A DNA stretch of 42,904 nucleotides from Bacteriovoracaceae bacterium UBA1511 (GCA_002323535.1 DCQT01000008.1:1-42904), one strand, 5' to 3'. Numbered from the stretch's first letter, positions 25,480 to 34,891 are shown. Program-made: numbers and translations. The notes: generated from the sequence alone by a model not told the origin.

Positions 25480-26899
25480 AAGCAAGTCTCTCGATGATTA
25501 TTTGTCTCGTCGTCAAAGGCAAAAGGCGTTTTAGGTCAGGACCATGACAACACCCAGTCAAAACAACCCTTAATCCCATAAAAAGATTTTTCCCTTTTAT
25601 TTTATGCTCTTTTTTTAATGCTTCCATCCAATTAGAAACTTCTACAGAACTCATAAAATGTTCATTACTTTTTAATATTTCAGTTTGTACAAATTCTTTA
25701 ATGGTAGGAGTTGTTTCCCAAGATAAGACCTCATTTTCACTTTCTCCAACATCGAGGGTTGATGAGTAAATGTTGTCATAAAAAGTTCTAAATTCGTTAA
25801 TAGTTTGGACTTTCTCAACATGCAAAGAAACGAACTCTCTTTTCCATTCACTAGATTCATCTCCAAAAAAACTTACATCTTTTTGGGCTTCAATAAATTG
25901 TAACAAGTCCTCTGCATCCATACTTCTGAAGTGCTGTCCATTGACCCAGTTTAATTTCTTAATGTCATATAGAGCAGAAGACTTTGAAAATCGATTGATT
26001 TCAAAAATGTCTTTAATTTCATCAAGCTTAAAAATATCCTTCTCATCTGGGTGCGACCAACCTAAAAGGCACAAGTAATTACCTAAAGCCTCTGCTAAAT
26101 AGCCTTGATCTTTATACTGGGTAACGCTAGTTGCTCCATGCCTTTTTGAAAGTTTCTGACGATCTTCACCTACAAGAAGTGAGACGTGAGCAAACTCAGG
26201 TATGTCAAAACCGCATGCCTCATAAACCATTAGTTGTCTCAAAGTGTTATTGAGATGATCTTCTCCTCTAATGACATGAGATATATTCATTAAGGCATCA
26301 TCAACAACGCAACAAAAGTTATAAGTAGGCATTCCGTTTGATCTTAAAATCACAAAATCACCAACCATTCCATGGGGAAAGTTTACCTTTCCTCGAACTA
26401 AGTCGGTAAACTCTATATCTTTTTTAGGCACCTTAAATCTAATAACTGGACGTTCTCCATTTTTAATTTTTTCTTTAGCTTTATCTAATGGAAAATCTCG
26501 CCAAGGGCCTTCGTATAAAGGGTCCCTACCTTCGGCATGGGCTTTTTCTCTCATCTGCTCAAGCTCATCATCACTACAAAAACAATAAAAGGCTTTTCCA
26601 CTTTCTATCAATTCTGCTGCATGCTTTTTATAAATATCTAGCCTCTCAGATTGTCTATAAGGCCCAAAAGATCCTTCTTTCCCTGGTCCTTCATCATAAT
26701 CCATTCCAAACCACTTAAGATCGTTTATTTGAGACTCCTCGAACTCTTTTTTTGATCTATCTAGATCTGTATCTTCGATTCTTAATATTAGTTTTCCCCC
26801 CATCTTTTTTGCGAAGAGATAGTTATACAAACATGTTCTCGCTCCACCTATGTGAAGATATCCAGTTGGACTTGGCGCAAAACGAACACGAACACTCAC
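25472..26899 (-). CDS. gltX: Glutamyl-tRNA synthetase
   Basis: 475 residues from GTG 26897-26899, six bases after AAGGAG. An in-frame TTG at 26917 would place that ribosome site inside the gene, so the GTG is preferred, giving an MSVRVRFAPSPTG N-terminus. Class I signatures: HIGG (the HIGH motif, in PSPTGYLHIGGARTCLYN) and KLSKRHG (KMSKS motif). CxC...CD-like zinc residues occur in FYCFCSDDE, and the helical anticodon-binding domain is complete. It charges tRNA-Glu with glutamate; whether it is discriminating cannot be told here. It follows the CarD-like gene's terminator, so is transcribed separately. Confidence 0.97.
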   Translation of the reverse strand: MSVRVRFAPSPTGYLHIGGARTCLYNYLFAKKMGGKLILRIEDTDLDRSKKEFEESQINDLKWFGMDYDEGPGKEGSFGPYRQSERLDIYKKHAAELIESGKAFYCFCSDDELEQMREKAHAEGRDPLYEGPWRDFPLDKAKEKIKNGERPVIRFKVPKKDIEFTDLVRGKVNFPHGMVGDFVILRSNGMPTYNFCCVVDDALMNISHVIRGEDHLNNTLRQLMVYEACGFDIPEFAHVSLLVGEDRQKLSKRHGATSVTQYKDQGYLAEALGNYLCLLGWSHPDEKDIFKLDEIKDIFEINRFSKSSALYDIKKLNWVNGQHFRSMDAEDLLQFIEAQKDVSFFGDESSEWKREFVSLHVEKVQTINEFRTFYDNIYSSTLDVGESENEVLSWETTPTIKEFVQTEILKSNEHFMSSVEVSNWMEALKKEHKIKGKNLFMGLRVVLTGCCHGPDLKRLLPLTTRQIIIERLASI

Positions 26900-26952
26900 G
26901 AGGTACTCCTTTTTCAAATTTACTGCAGATTAGAAATAGTAATAGTTTTTGT

Positions 26953-26982
26953 AAATAAAAAAGCCCAGAGTTTGTCTGGGCC
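26953..26982 (-). terminator. Rho-independent terminator
   Basis: Stem GCCCAGA (26963-26969) / TCTGGGC (26975-26981) with a 5-base loop; the minus strand continues into TTTTTTATTT (plus-strand A-rich 26953-26962). It follows the CarD-like gene and separates it from gltX. Confidence 0.9.
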
Positions 26983-27010
26983 ATTAATTATGAATTGTAT
27001 TGATTTTAAA

Positions 27011-27484
27011 TTAATTGAAACAAGAGTTAAGTTTTGTTTCTACATCCTTAACTTCTGATCCTTGTGAAACAGAAATTTCCTGAGCAATTAATAATCTACA
27101 TTGCTCAAGCATCTTTTTTTCTCCAAAACTAAGATTCTTTTTACATTTCAATAGAAACAAAGAGCGTAGAACATCTGCAATCTCAAGAATTGAGCCCGTT
27201 TTAATTTTATTCATGTAATCTCTGTATCTTCTATTCCAAGTAGAGTTATCAACCTCTACATCATGATTATTTAGTAGATCATAAACTGAGCTTACTTCTG
27301 GCTCATCAACTAGTCCTCTAATTCCAGCCTCAGAATCAGTAGGAACCATCACGGTCATTCCATTTGATGTGATCTTTACGATATAAAAGGACTTTAATTC
27401 ACCGCCAAGTTCTTTTTCTTGAATATCAAAAACTTGTCCAACACCGTGTCCAGGGCAAACAGCATAATCTCCAACTTTAAACAT
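27011..27484 (-). CDS. carD: CarD/CdnL-family RNA polymerase-binding regulator
   Basis: 157 residues. The N-terminal ~60 residues form the CarD/TRCF Tudor-like RNA polymerase-interaction domain, opening FKVGDYAVCPGHGVGQVFDI and continuing with MVPTDSEAGIRGLVD; the C-terminal part is helical with the conserved WNRRYRDYMNKIKTGSILEIADVLRSL pattern that in CdnL/CarD contacts the promoter (the conserved Trp is in STWNRR). Such proteins bind RNA polymerase beta and stabilise open complexes, especially at rRNA and growth-related promoters. ATG 27482-27484 follows GAGGT; a strong terminator follows the gene. It lies near other information-processing genes but is monocistronic. Confidence 0.92.
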   Translation of the reverse strand: MFKVGDYAVCPGHGVGQVFDIQEKELGGELKSFYIVKITSNGMTVMVPTDSEAGIRGLVDEPEVSSVYDLLNNHDVEVDNSTWNRRYRDYMNKIKTGSILEIADVLRSLFLLKCKKNLSFGEKKMLEQCRLLIAQEISVSQGSEVKDVETKLNSCFN

Positions 27485-27611
27485 GATTTAGACCTCTTAG
27501 TGATTGAGCATAATAACTTCAAAAGTTATATCGCAAAGCGTTGTAGCCTTCAATTCATTTGTAAATTTTATAGATTTAAATTAATCGGTGAATCTGCTTA
27601 AGCCATCGTTT

Positions 27612-28241
27612 TTATTGATACATCCCTCTAAGGATTTCTTCTATCGGCTTGCGAACATAAGGCTTAGCTAAGTCAAGGCCAATTTTTATAGTAGGAGATA
27701 CGATTGACTTATAAGAGACTTCGAAGAACCTTTCAGACTTATTATACACATGTACGTCACCGTAATACTCACTGGCACCGCCATAAGATTGGTTTTTATC
27801 AATCTTAAATGAATAACTGAGTAACGACCCTGGAAAACTTGTTGTCGATTCTTCAAAGTGAGCAATTCCATAAACTCGGCTCTCTCTAATCGGCCAAGGC
27901 GCTTTAATTGTATAATCAAATTTATGTGTATAGGAGTTAATTTCTGAGTCCACGGATTCTGAAATTGAAAAGTTTATATTATCTGAACCTGCAACATATT
28001 GAGGCCATTGATAAAAATCGACAAATCGACCTATCACAGATTCAATATCAGGGAATTGATTACGATCAATTAAAGCAAAAACCTCTAAGTCCAATACTTT
28101 TACACCGTTTATCCTTTTAACAGATATTGTTGAGCAAAAACTTGACTCACTATAACAATCTGAGGGCTTAACAGGTAATGGCTTCCCAAATGAGGCAAAC
28201 GAACTAATTATTATGGTAATCGCAATAAATAATCTAATCAT
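27612..28241 (-). CDS. Secreted protein, possibly START/SRPBCC-like
   Basis: 209 residues with a signal peptide (MIRLFIAITIIISSFASFG). The mature sequence has the alternation expected of a beta-rich lipid-binding-type fold: a segment FYQWPQYVAGSDNINFSI, then FDYTIKAPWPIRESRVYGIAHFEE, and a C-terminal helix IKIGLDLAKPYVRKPIEEIL. This recalls periplasmic START/polyketide-cyclase-like (SRPBCC) proteins, in which a W-P pattern precedes the ligand cavity, but the match is by pattern only. The upstream GGGAAT is a moderate ribosome site. Located between ndk and the CarD-like gene; function unknown. Confidence 0.7.
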   Translation of the reverse strand: MIRLFIAITIIISSFASFGKPLPVKPSDCYSESSFCSTISVKRINGVKVLDLEVFALIDRNQFPDIESVIGRFVDFYQWPQYVAGSDNINFSISESVDSEINSYTHKFDYTIKAPWPIRESRVYGIAHFEESTTSFPGSLLSYSFKIDKNQSYGGASEYYGDVHVYNKSERFFEVSYKSIVSPTIKIGLDLAKPYVRKPIEEILRGMYQ

Positions 28242-28282
28242 CTTATTCCCTGAAAATTTCTTAAAATATAAATAACAATAAC

Positions 28283-28711
28283 TTAAAAACGACCTTGAAC
28301 TTCGTTTTTATCAAAAAAGTAGTTTATCTCTCTGTCTGCTGAAGTTAGTGAATCGCTTCCGTGCACTGCATTTGCCTCAATACTCTTTGCATACAACTTT
28401 CTTATAGTTCCCTCATCTGCCTCAGCTGGATTAGTTGCACCCATAATTTCTCTATTTTTAGCAACTGCATTTTCTCCCTCAAGAACAAGCAGCATAACAG
28501 GAGCAGATGTCATAAAACCTACTAAAGAGCCAAAAAATGGTCTTTCTTTATGCTCAATGTAAAAGCCTTCAGCTTTTTCTTTAGATAGAAGGGTAAACTT
28601 TGCAGCAGCGATTCTTAAACCCGCCGTCTCATACATTGCGAGAATATTACCAATGTTATTATCAAGTACTGCGTTTGGTTTTACGATTCCTAGTGTTCTT
28701 TCAGTTGCCAT
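28283..28711 (-). CDS. ndk: Nucleoside diphosphate kinase
   Basis: 142 residues, normal length. The active-site histidine is H117 in NAVHGSDS, which is phosphorylated during the ping-pong transfer; the N-terminal ERTLGIVKPNAV and RPFFGSLVGFMTSAPV segments are standard. It interconverts nucleoside di- and triphosphates. The start ATG 28709-28711 follows AGGAGAAG. It lies 29 bases downstream of sucD, so may share its transcript; Ndk and succinyl-CoA synthetase are functionally linked because the latter can make GTP or ATP. Confidence 0.97.
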   Translation of the reverse strand: MATERTLGIVKPNAVLDNNIGNILAMYETAGLRIAAAKFTLLSKEKAEGFYIEHKERPFFGSLVGFMTSAPVMLLVLEGENAVAKNREIMGATNPAEADEGTIRKLYAKSIEANAVHGSDSLTSADREINYFFDKNEVQGRF

Positions 28712-28740
28712 TTTCTTCTCCTAATTTTTAAATATTCTAT

Positions 28741-29610
28741 TTACTTTAAAAGTCCTGCCATTTTTTCACCTATTTCTGAAGGCGACCTTGCTATTGTTAC
28801 CCCACATTCCTCAAGAATTCTATACTTTGCTTCCGCAGTCGTATCTCCACCCGAGATGATTGCACCTGCATGGCCCATTCTTTTTCCTGGAGGCGCCGAA
28901 GCACCTGCAATAAAGGATACTACTGGCTTACTCATGTTTTCTTTAATCCAATGAGCTGCCTCTGTTTCAGCTGTTCCACCAATTTCTCCAATCATTATGA
29001 CAGCATCAGTATCAGGGTCTTGTTCAAAGAGCTCGAGCGTATCAATAAAGTTTGTACCATTCACGGGGTCACCACCAATTCCGACACATGTGCTTTGTCC
29101 AATTTCTCTTTGTGTTAGTTGAAATACAGCTTCATAAGTTAGGGTGCCTGAACGCGAGACCACTCCGACTCTACCAGGCATATGGATGTGGCCGGGCATG
29201 ATTCCTATCTTACACTCTCCTGGAGTGATAATCCCTGGACAGTTAGGGCCTATAAGTCTTGAGTTCGATGACTGAATAGCCTTTTTTACTCTAACCATAT
29301 CAAGAACAGGTATCCCCTCTGTAATTGCTACTATCAATGGGATTCCAGCATCAATACACTCCAGGATTGAATCTGCAGCAAACCTTGGTGGAACAAAAAC
29401 CATTGCAGCATTAGCACCTGTTTTTTGAACAGCCTCAAATGTTGAATTAAAAACTGGGTGTCCCTCGTGGACGAGGCCTCCCTTACCGGGGGTAACCCCA
29501 CCAACAAAATTAGTTCCATAGTCCCTTGATTGTAGAGAGTGAAATGTTCCTTGTTTGCCTGTGTAACCAATTGTTATTAACTTTGTGTCTCTTCCAACTA
29601 ATATCGCCAT
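28741..29610 (-). CDS. sucD: Succinyl-CoA synthetase alpha subunit
   Basis: 289 residues from ATG 29608-29610, one base after the sucC stop; an in-frame start nine codons upstream would lie inside sucC and lacks a ribosome site. The CoA-binding Rossmann domain (TIGYTGKQGTFHSLQ), GPNCPGIITPGECKIGIMPG and the phosphohistidine H247 in KRMGHAGAII are conserved. With SucC it converts succinyl-CoA to succinate while forming ATP or GTP. The Paa genes elsewhere in the window release succinyl-CoA that this enzyme would use. Confidence 0.97.
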   Translation of the reverse strand: MAILVGRDTKLITIGYTGKQGTFHSLQSRDYGTNFVGGVTPGKGGLVHEGHPVFNSTFEAVQKTGANAAMVFVPPRFAADSILECIDAGIPLIVAITEGIPVLDMVRVKKAIQSSNSRLIGPNCPGIITPGECKIGIMPGHIHMPGRVGVVSRSGTLTYEAVFQLTQREIGQSTCVGIGGDPVNGTNFIDTLELFEQDPDTDAVIMIGEIGGTAETEAAHWIKENMSKPVVSFIAGASAPPGKRMGHAGAIISGGDTTAEAKYRILEECGVTIARSPSEIGEKMAGLLK

Positions 29611-29611
29611 T

Positions 29612-30781
29612 TTATAATTCTCCCTTGGACGCAGCAACAGCTTTCAGTGCTGCATCAGATAAATCTTCCGCGGCTATAATTTTCAAATCAGATTCATTAA
29701 GTATTTTCTTCCCCAAAGCGACGTTTGTTCCCTCAAGCCTCACAACTAAAGGGACTTCTATGCCTAACTCTGTCGCTGCAGCGACAATACCATCAGCTAT
29801 GATGTCACATTTCATGATTCCACCAAAAATATTGACAAGAATTGCCTTAACTTTTTCGTCACTGAGAATGATAGAAAAGGCTTTTTGCACTGTTTCTTTA
29901 GTCGCACCACCACCAACATCTAAAAAGTTTGCCGGTTCTCCTCCGTGAAGCTTTATAATGTCCATTGTGCCCATCGCTAAGCCAGCACCATTAACCAGAC
30001 ACCCAATAGTGCCGTCTAACTCAATATAAGATAGATCATATTTTGCTGCTTCAAGTTCTTTTTCTGACTCTTCATAAGGATCTCTGTACTCAAGAATATC
30101 CGAGTGCCTATATAACGCGTTAGAATCAAAATTTAACTTAGCGTCTAACGCAAGAACATCACCAGCCTTAGTTGTCACTAGAGGGTTAATCTCAGCCACC
30201 GTACAATCACAATTTATATAAAGGTTATATAACCCTTCAAAAAACCTTGTGGCGTCTTTAATTTGATCTCCCTTTAACCCAATATTATAGGCTAACTTTC
30301 TTCCTGCGTAAGAAGAGAAACCCACTGCGGGATCAATAGCTACTTTTATGATCTTTTCTGGAGTCTCTTCTGCAACCTTTTCAATCTCAACGCCCCCCTC
30401 AGAGGATGCCATCAATGTTACAAGACCAGTCTTTCTATCCAGCACGATTCCAAAATAATATTCTTTCTCAATTTCGCAGCCCTCTTCAACGAGGAGAGTT
30501 CTTACCAATTTCCCCTCAGGCCCTGTTTGGTGCGTCACTAAAGTCTTACCTAAAATATCACTCGCATGAGCCCTAACTTCATCAATAGAGCGCGCTAGTT
30601 TTACGCCGCCAGCCTTACCTCTTCCCCCAGCATGAATTTGAGCTTTAACTACCCAAACATTCCCTCCAAGGTCATTTGCTGCCTGAACAGCATCCTCAAC
30701 GGACTTGGCAACCTTTCCTCTTAAGGTTTTAATGTCGTGTTTTTTCAGGAGCTCTTTAGCTTGATACTCGTGAATGTTCAT
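29612..30781 (-). CDS. sucC: Succinyl-CoA synthetase beta subunit (ADP/GDP-forming)
   Basis: 389 residues, standard. The N-terminal ATP-grasp domain begins MNIHEYQAKELLKKHDI; KAQIHAGGRGKAGGVKLA is the nucleotide-binding lysine loop, CTVAEINPLV holds metal ligands, and GCLVNGAGLAMGTMD and VNIFGGIMKCD form the C-terminal ligase domain. CGGAGA precedes ATG 30779-30781. First gene of sucC-sucD with ndk downstream; upstream is a 107-base gap to the GYF-domain protein. Confidence 0.98.
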   Translation of the reverse strand: MNIHEYQAKELLKKHDIKTLRGKVAKSVEDAVQAANDLGGNVWVVKAQIHAGGRGKAGGVKLARSIDEVRAHASDILGKTLVTHQTGPEGKLVRTLLVEEGCEIEKEYYFGIVLDRKTGLVTLMASSEGGVEIEKVAEETPEKIIKVAIDPAVGFSSYAGRKLAYNIGLKGDQIKDATRFFEGLYNLYINCDCTVAEINPLVTTKAGDVLALDAKLNFDSNALYRHSDILEYRDPYEESEKELEAAKYDLSYIELDGTIGCLVNGAGLAMGTMDIIKLHGGEPANFLDVGGGATKETVQKAFSIILSDEKVKAILVNIFGGIMKCDIIADGIVAAATELGIEVPLVVRLEGTNVALGKKILNESDLKIIAAEDLSDAALKAVAASKGEL

Positions 30782-30888
30782 AAAATCTCCGTTAGATAAA
30801 ATAGAAATAAAATACTAAAAACTCGTGGATACTAAACCTTCTTAATAGTATGAAAAAGGTGCATCGCTCCATAAATCTGCATTATTTT

Positions 30889-32562
30889 TTAAATCTTGAT
30901 TTGATATTTTTTCTTGAGCTCATCCAAGGCATTAATTGACAAAATTATTTGTTGTTTAATTTTCTTTGCCTCAATGTTAACCAGCCGTCGGTGCTTTATC
31001 CTCTTTGAACTATACCAGTTACCACCTTCTGAGAACCGTTTGTCCACGAAGGCAGCTAAACCAGATATTTCGCGAGAGATTAACTTTGCTCTCTCAAACT
31101 CACCCTCAAAAATTTCAAAGAATTTGTCATTAAGTTTTGATCTCTGAAACCCTACTTCCGAAAAATTACTTAAAGTTATTACCTGTAAGATAGGAGCTAG
31201 CTCTCTTCCAAACTTTCTTGAAAAAACTTTTCTAGACTGTTGGACTTTTTTCACAGTGGTAGCATTGAAAAAAATTTCTTTGAACTGGTCGATTATGCTA
31301 TCTAAGGTTTGTAGTTGCTGCTTTAAGTGAAGAATTGGCTTCTCTACATATTGATTTCTGTTGTTTAAAAAGTCAGCAATTAGCTTTAAGTTTTCTGACT
31401 CTGTCCCTTTCCCTAAAACTATACTTCCAGAATACCTTGTTCTAATTTGGAAGTTTTTTATAAAAGGTAGATCACTTAATATAAATACTTTTTTAAGAGA
31501 GTAAATCAATCTAGAGAAGTTATCTGCTTTTTCAATTTGCATATCAATTAAGTACTTACCGGCCGTAGGTAATTCTTTCACATCAGCCTCAAATTTTGGA
31601 TTAGAAATTTTAACAAGGCCATTGTTTGAAGTTTCTTTAAAGTAAAATGAGACTGGATTTAAAGAGGTGCTTTGATTAGATATCGAGTCAACTTTACCAA
31701 AAACCTTTATTGGACTCTTCGAATTTATTGCAAGGAATAATTTACCTTGCTCATCTAAAGCACCCTGAAGCTGAAGGTCTTCTGAAGAGGGCAAGTTGAT
31801 AACACTTTCGAGGGTTTTGGATTGATAGGATTTTAGTGTGGAAGTGTTCACTTTAAAAGGGCTTACCTTTTGTAAGTAAATTACTGAAGGAACGAGAAAA
31901 ACTAAGGTCATTAATGAAAGAAGTAAGAACTGCCTTCCTCCTTTGCCTAAGTAAGCTTTTTCCTTGACTATTTTATTCACACTCAAGTCAGACGAGAAAT
32001 CACCACCTGATTTTAGGGGTTTATCACCATGTTCTTCTTTCAGACCATTAACTTTATTTTCTTTTTCTTCTACATCACTGGTAGGCATCTCTGGCAGTGA
32101 ATAGGCTGGTAAATCTGGTAAGCTAACAGTCTCAAAAACTGCCTGGGTATCACAATCCAGTTTTGATTCATACCTCAATTCGGAGCGTTCCGTTGTGTTT
32201 TCTTGATACTTTTTAATCACATGTTCATCTGGCTTGGTAGATCTGTGAATTGACGTTTTTTTTAAGCTTGGCTTTGGAAAGTTCTGCTCGAGCTCTTTAC
32301 GAGCTTCAAGCTCAATTTCTCTTAAATCAGGCAAGGATGGAAGGGTGTTATTATCCTCAAAAAGGTTTTTAAACTCCTTTAATTCATTAATTGGTAACCA
32401 ATCAATGTTACCCCCTCTCCACGCTAAACTCTTATCATTCAACTCCCCGGAGTGAAAGTAGTCTGCGACTTTCTCTTTTGTAATAGGGCCTATATGATTC
32501 CCATTTTTCAGTACATACCACTCAGGTTTATTTGAATATTTATTTGAAGAGAAGCTTTCCAT
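30889..32562 (-). CDS. GYF-domain single-pass membrane protein, unknown function
   Basis: 557 residues from ATG 32560-32562 behind AAGGA; an upstream in-frame ATG (32587-32589) lacks a ribosome site. Residues ~14-60 form a GYF_2-type domain (EWYVLKNGNHIGPITKEKVADYF, then SLAWRGGNIDWLPI), which usually binds partner segments in the cytoplasm. A long charged, proline-containing linker follows, then one membrane helix at about 212-230 (FLLLSLMTLVFLVPSVIYL). The ~325-residue C-terminal part would be periplasmic, beta-rich at first (GALDEQGKLFLAINSKSPIKVFG) and helical later. This layout, an N-terminal GYF domain plus anchored external domain, occurs in bacteria without known role. It lies 107 bases upstream of sucC but no shared function is evident. 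Confidence 0.82.
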   Translation of the reverse strand: MESFSSNKYSNKPEWYVLKNGNHIGPITKEKVADYFHSGELNDKSLAWRGGNIDWLPINELKEFKNLFEDNNTLPSLPDLREIELEARKELEQNFPKPSLKKTSIHRSTKPDEHVIKKYQENTTERSELRYESKLDCDTQAVFETVSLPDLPAYSLPEMPTSDVEEKENKVNGLKEEHGDKPLKSGGDFSSDLSVNKIVKEKAYLGKGGRQFLLLSLMTLVFLVPSVIYLQKVSPFKVNTSTLKSYQSKTLESVINLPSSEDLQLQGALDEQGKLFLAINSKSPIKVFGKVDSISNQSTSLNPVSFYFKETSNNGLVKISNPKFEADVKELPTAGKYLIDMQIEKADNFSRLIYSLKKVFILSDLPFIKNFQIRTRYSGSIVLGKGTESENLKLIADFLNNRNQYVEKPILHLKQQLQTLDSIIDQFKEIFFNATTVKKVQQSRKVFSRKFGRELAPILQVITLSNFSEVGFQRSKLNDKFFEIFEGEFERAKLISREISGLAAFVDKRFSEGGNWYSSKRIKHRRLVNIEAKKIKQQIILSINALDELKKKYQIKI

Positions 32563-32682
32563 AATTTCCTTATTATTCTGGCCATACATGGCAAGGAAAG
32601 TTTATCGTCAAATCTTTAACCTCGTCAAAAATTTAACTTTTAGCCTTTTAAATGAATAAAATATTCAGAAGGAGAAATTCAA

Positions 32683-33582
32683 GTGACTGAAATTAATGAA
32701 TCACTAGAAGATCGAAAACTTACTAAAATTATCTCTAAGCTAAAAGTATATTCCAAAGCTCATTCACCAGATGACACTCTAATCGTTACATCATCTGATG
32801 ACAAAGGGGTTCAAAGAAACGGCGGTCGCGCTGGGGCAAGGTTTGCACCAAAAACGATTACTCACGAATTGGGTAAATTTGAAGCCCCACAGAACATTTC
32901 ATTAATAAAAACAGTAGAGTTATGTAGTGAAATAAAAAAGAAATCTTTCAATGATATTCAAATTGAAAGCAAGGACAAACTCTCCACCCTACTAAAAAGC
33001 AACTTTAAATCTTTAATCCATCTTGGAGGAGGACATGATCATATTTACCCTCTTTTGATGGCAATTCAAGAGGACGAAAGGTATGAGCGATGCCTCATTA
33101 TAAATATTGATGCACACACTGATACTAGAGTGGAGGAATTCAGTCACTCTGGCACGCCTTTTAGGCAATTCGACAAAAACTCCAATAAAACGTTTAGCCT
33201 GCTTCAACTTGGAGTTCGCCTTGCCACCAATAATAAAAAAAACTTTAGTGAACTTAATACTGGCTCTATGCATTGTTTACCTTTTTATAAAGATAACGAC
33301 TTGGAACCTGCATTAGAGTTTATAAATGAGCACAAACAAGGAGGAACAGCTATTATATTGAGTATTGATTGTGACGGTATTGATCTTGCTGATTTACCTT
33401 CTGTAAGTGCACCCAACCCATACGGGACTCCGTTTAAGCTACTCATAGATCTAGTAAATAAAATTAAACATGAAGTGAAGTTTCTTGGAGTTTATGAACT
33501 TAACCCTCTTATGGACGAACACTCGAACCTTTCATCTAAAAAAGTTGCTTGGATTCTCTACAATTATTTAAATGGAGACTAA
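32683..33582 (+). CDS. Ureohydrolase family protein (arginase/agmatinase/formimidoylglutamase)
   Basis: 299 residues starting with GTG 32683, eight bases after AAGGAG. All six manganese ligands of the family are visible: H118 (LGGGHDH), D143, H145, D147 (NIDAHTDTR), D229 and D231 (SIDCDGID). SAPNPYGTP and YELNPLMDE close the active site. The family hydrolyses guanidino or formimino groups to release urea or formamide. The N-terminal RNGGRAGARFAPKTI pattern and the SAPNPYG loop recall formimidoylglutamases (HutG-like), but no other histidine-degradation gene is near, so substrate is undecided. The 3' end overlaps the convergent small gene by 15 bases. Confidence 0.88.
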   Translation: MTEINESLEDRKLTKIISKLKVYSKAHSPDDTLIVTSSDDKGVQRNGGRAGARFAPKTITHELGKFEAPQNISLIKTVELCSEIKKKSFNDIQIESKDKLSTLLKSNFKSLIHLGGGHDHIYPLLMAIQEDERYERCLIINIDAHTDTRVEEFSHSGTPFRQFDKNSNKTFSLLQLGVRLATNNKKNFSELNTGSMHCLPFYKDNDLEPALEFINEHKQGGTAIILSIDCDGIDLADLPSVSAPNPYGTPFKLLIDLVNKIKHEVKFLGVYELNPLMDEHSNLSSKKVAWILYNYLNGD

Positions 33583-33873
33583 GTAAGAGCGGTACATTCT
33601 CATCCCTTCGCTCAAGGCGAAATCTTCATCGGAGAGATTGTACTTCTTTCCTATAACACGAAAAATTTTACGACTCTCTTTTACTAAAAGGTAGCACTCT
33701 ACCCAAAATGTTGACTTAACAAAGTCTCGCCCAACAATAACTGAAAGCTCGAGGTCATCACTATTTTTTATTGGAAAGTAATATTCTTTTGGGTAGTTCT
33801 TACTCAAACTAAAGAGACAGCTTAACTGATACAGGGAAGTGATCAGAGGCTCCTTCGCTCCTTCCATTTCCAT
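33568..33873 (-). CDS. Small hypothetical protein overlapping the 3' end of the phosphatase-family gene
   Basis: Up to about 101 residues if started at ATG 33871-33873, in a different frame from the exonuclease-family gene whose coding end (33809) it overlaps by 65 bases. A TTG at 33805-33807, just after that gene's stop, is an alternative start. The downstream part (YYFPIKNSDDLELSVIVG...FWVECYLLVKESRKIFRVIGKKYNLSDEDFALSEGMRMY) has real-protein composition and ends near the convergent ureohydrolase stop, so it is probably genuine. No domain recognised; the start is uncertain. Confidence 0.55.
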   Translation of the reverse strand: MEMEGAKEPLITSLYQLSCLFSLSKNYPKEYYFPIKNSDDLELSVIVGRDFVKSTFWVECYLLVKESRKIFRVIGKKYNLSDEDFALSEGMRMYRSYLVSI

Positions 33874-34891
33874 GATAGTTAAAGCGTAAAGGTTTATGGG
33901 TATCATAGTTAACACCTCTATCATCTCTCGCCCTCGTAGGTGTACTATAATCCGAATGGGCAAAAATATCGAATGATTCTAACTCAACGTCCGTTCCAAC
34001 TCCGTTAAGTAGGGATGGACTCACTAATATTCTGTCCAAATGAGTCCAATCATTCCCTCTTTTGTAGTAATAAGAACTTGGTGGGATAGATCGCTTAAGC
34101 TGTTCTGAAATTGTAGGATCTTCCCTAAACTCAGATTCAACATCTATCATTTTGGACGCACCATTTACTAAGATGTTTTCAATAGGGTTTGGAGACTCTG
34201 ATGACTTAACATTAAGGTCTCCTACCACCATTGAATGATAACCATTTTCAGAGTTTTTAATGACTTTTTTTCTCACCATTTCTGCAGCATAAATCCGATC
34301 TGAAGTGGGGTTATTTTGGCTAGGCCAATGATTTATATAAATCTTTAGAACTTCTCCGCCTATTTTTAGGGTTACCTCTAGTACGTTTCGCGTAGGTTTC
34401 TTAAGACGGGATGAATTTAATTGAATTTCCTCGTAAGATATTACTGAGAGTTGAGCACTCACGTTAACAAGAACCCCTACATTTATCCCTCTTTCATCTT
34501 GTCCATCTGTAATATAAAAATGCTCGTAACCTAATTCATCAGCGAGGGCTTCCATAACTTTTCGAGACTCTACCTCAACAAGCGCCAACACATCTGGTAA
34601 CTCTCTCCCCTCTCTTCTTACCACATCCACGATTGTCCTGAGCTTAGTATTGAATTGCATCATATCCCAATTGTTTCGGAAGCATTTCCCTCTATAGTAG
34701 GAATTTTCAATATTTCTACAGCCTTCTTCTTTGGCAGGATGTCCAAATGGCAGATACTCAAAATCATTGTGATGCTCATCATGATAAGTATCGAACAAAT
34801 TTTCAACATTGTAAGACATAATCTCGAATGTTGAGGCAGACAAATTTAAACTGAAGAAAGCAATTAAAAGAGAGCAGATTAATTTATACAT
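33809..34891 (-). CDS. Secreted endonuclease/exonuclease/phosphatase-family protein
   Basis: 360 residues with a signal peptide (MYKLICSLLIAFFSLNLSAS). The EEP fold markers are present: MSYNVENLFD near the start, ALVEVESRKVMEAL (metal-binding Glu), NHWPSQNNPTSDRI (catalytic His), VVGDLNVKSSESP (Asp/Asn) and the C-terminal GASDHFPVSV (Asp-His). Family members are DNases, phosphatases or sphingomyelinases; export plus the NHWPS...GDLN order fits extracellular or periplasmic nucleases. An insertion with two cysteines (EEGCRNIENSYYRGKCF) near residue 60 may form a disulfide. AAGG precedes ATG 34889-34891. In a predatory or scavenging bacterium it could degrade external DNA; inference. Confidence 0.88.
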   Translation of the reverse strand: MYKLICSLLIAFFSLNLSASTFEIMSYNVENLFDTYHDEHHNDFEYLPFGHPAKEEGCRNIENSYYRGKCFRNNWDMMQFNTKLRTIVDVVRREGRELPDVLALVEVESRKVMEALADELGYEHFYITDGQDERGINVGVLVNVSAQLSVISYEEIQLNSSRLKKPTRNVLEVTLKIGGEVLKIYINHWPSQNNPTSDRIYAAEMVRKKVIKNSENGYHSMVVGDLNVKSSESPNPIENILVNGASKMIDVESEFREDPTISEQLKRSIPPSSYYYKRGNDWTHLDRILVSPSLLNGVGTDVELESFDIFAHSDYSTPTRARDDRGVNYDTHKPLRFNYHGNGRSEGASDHFPVSVKLSL

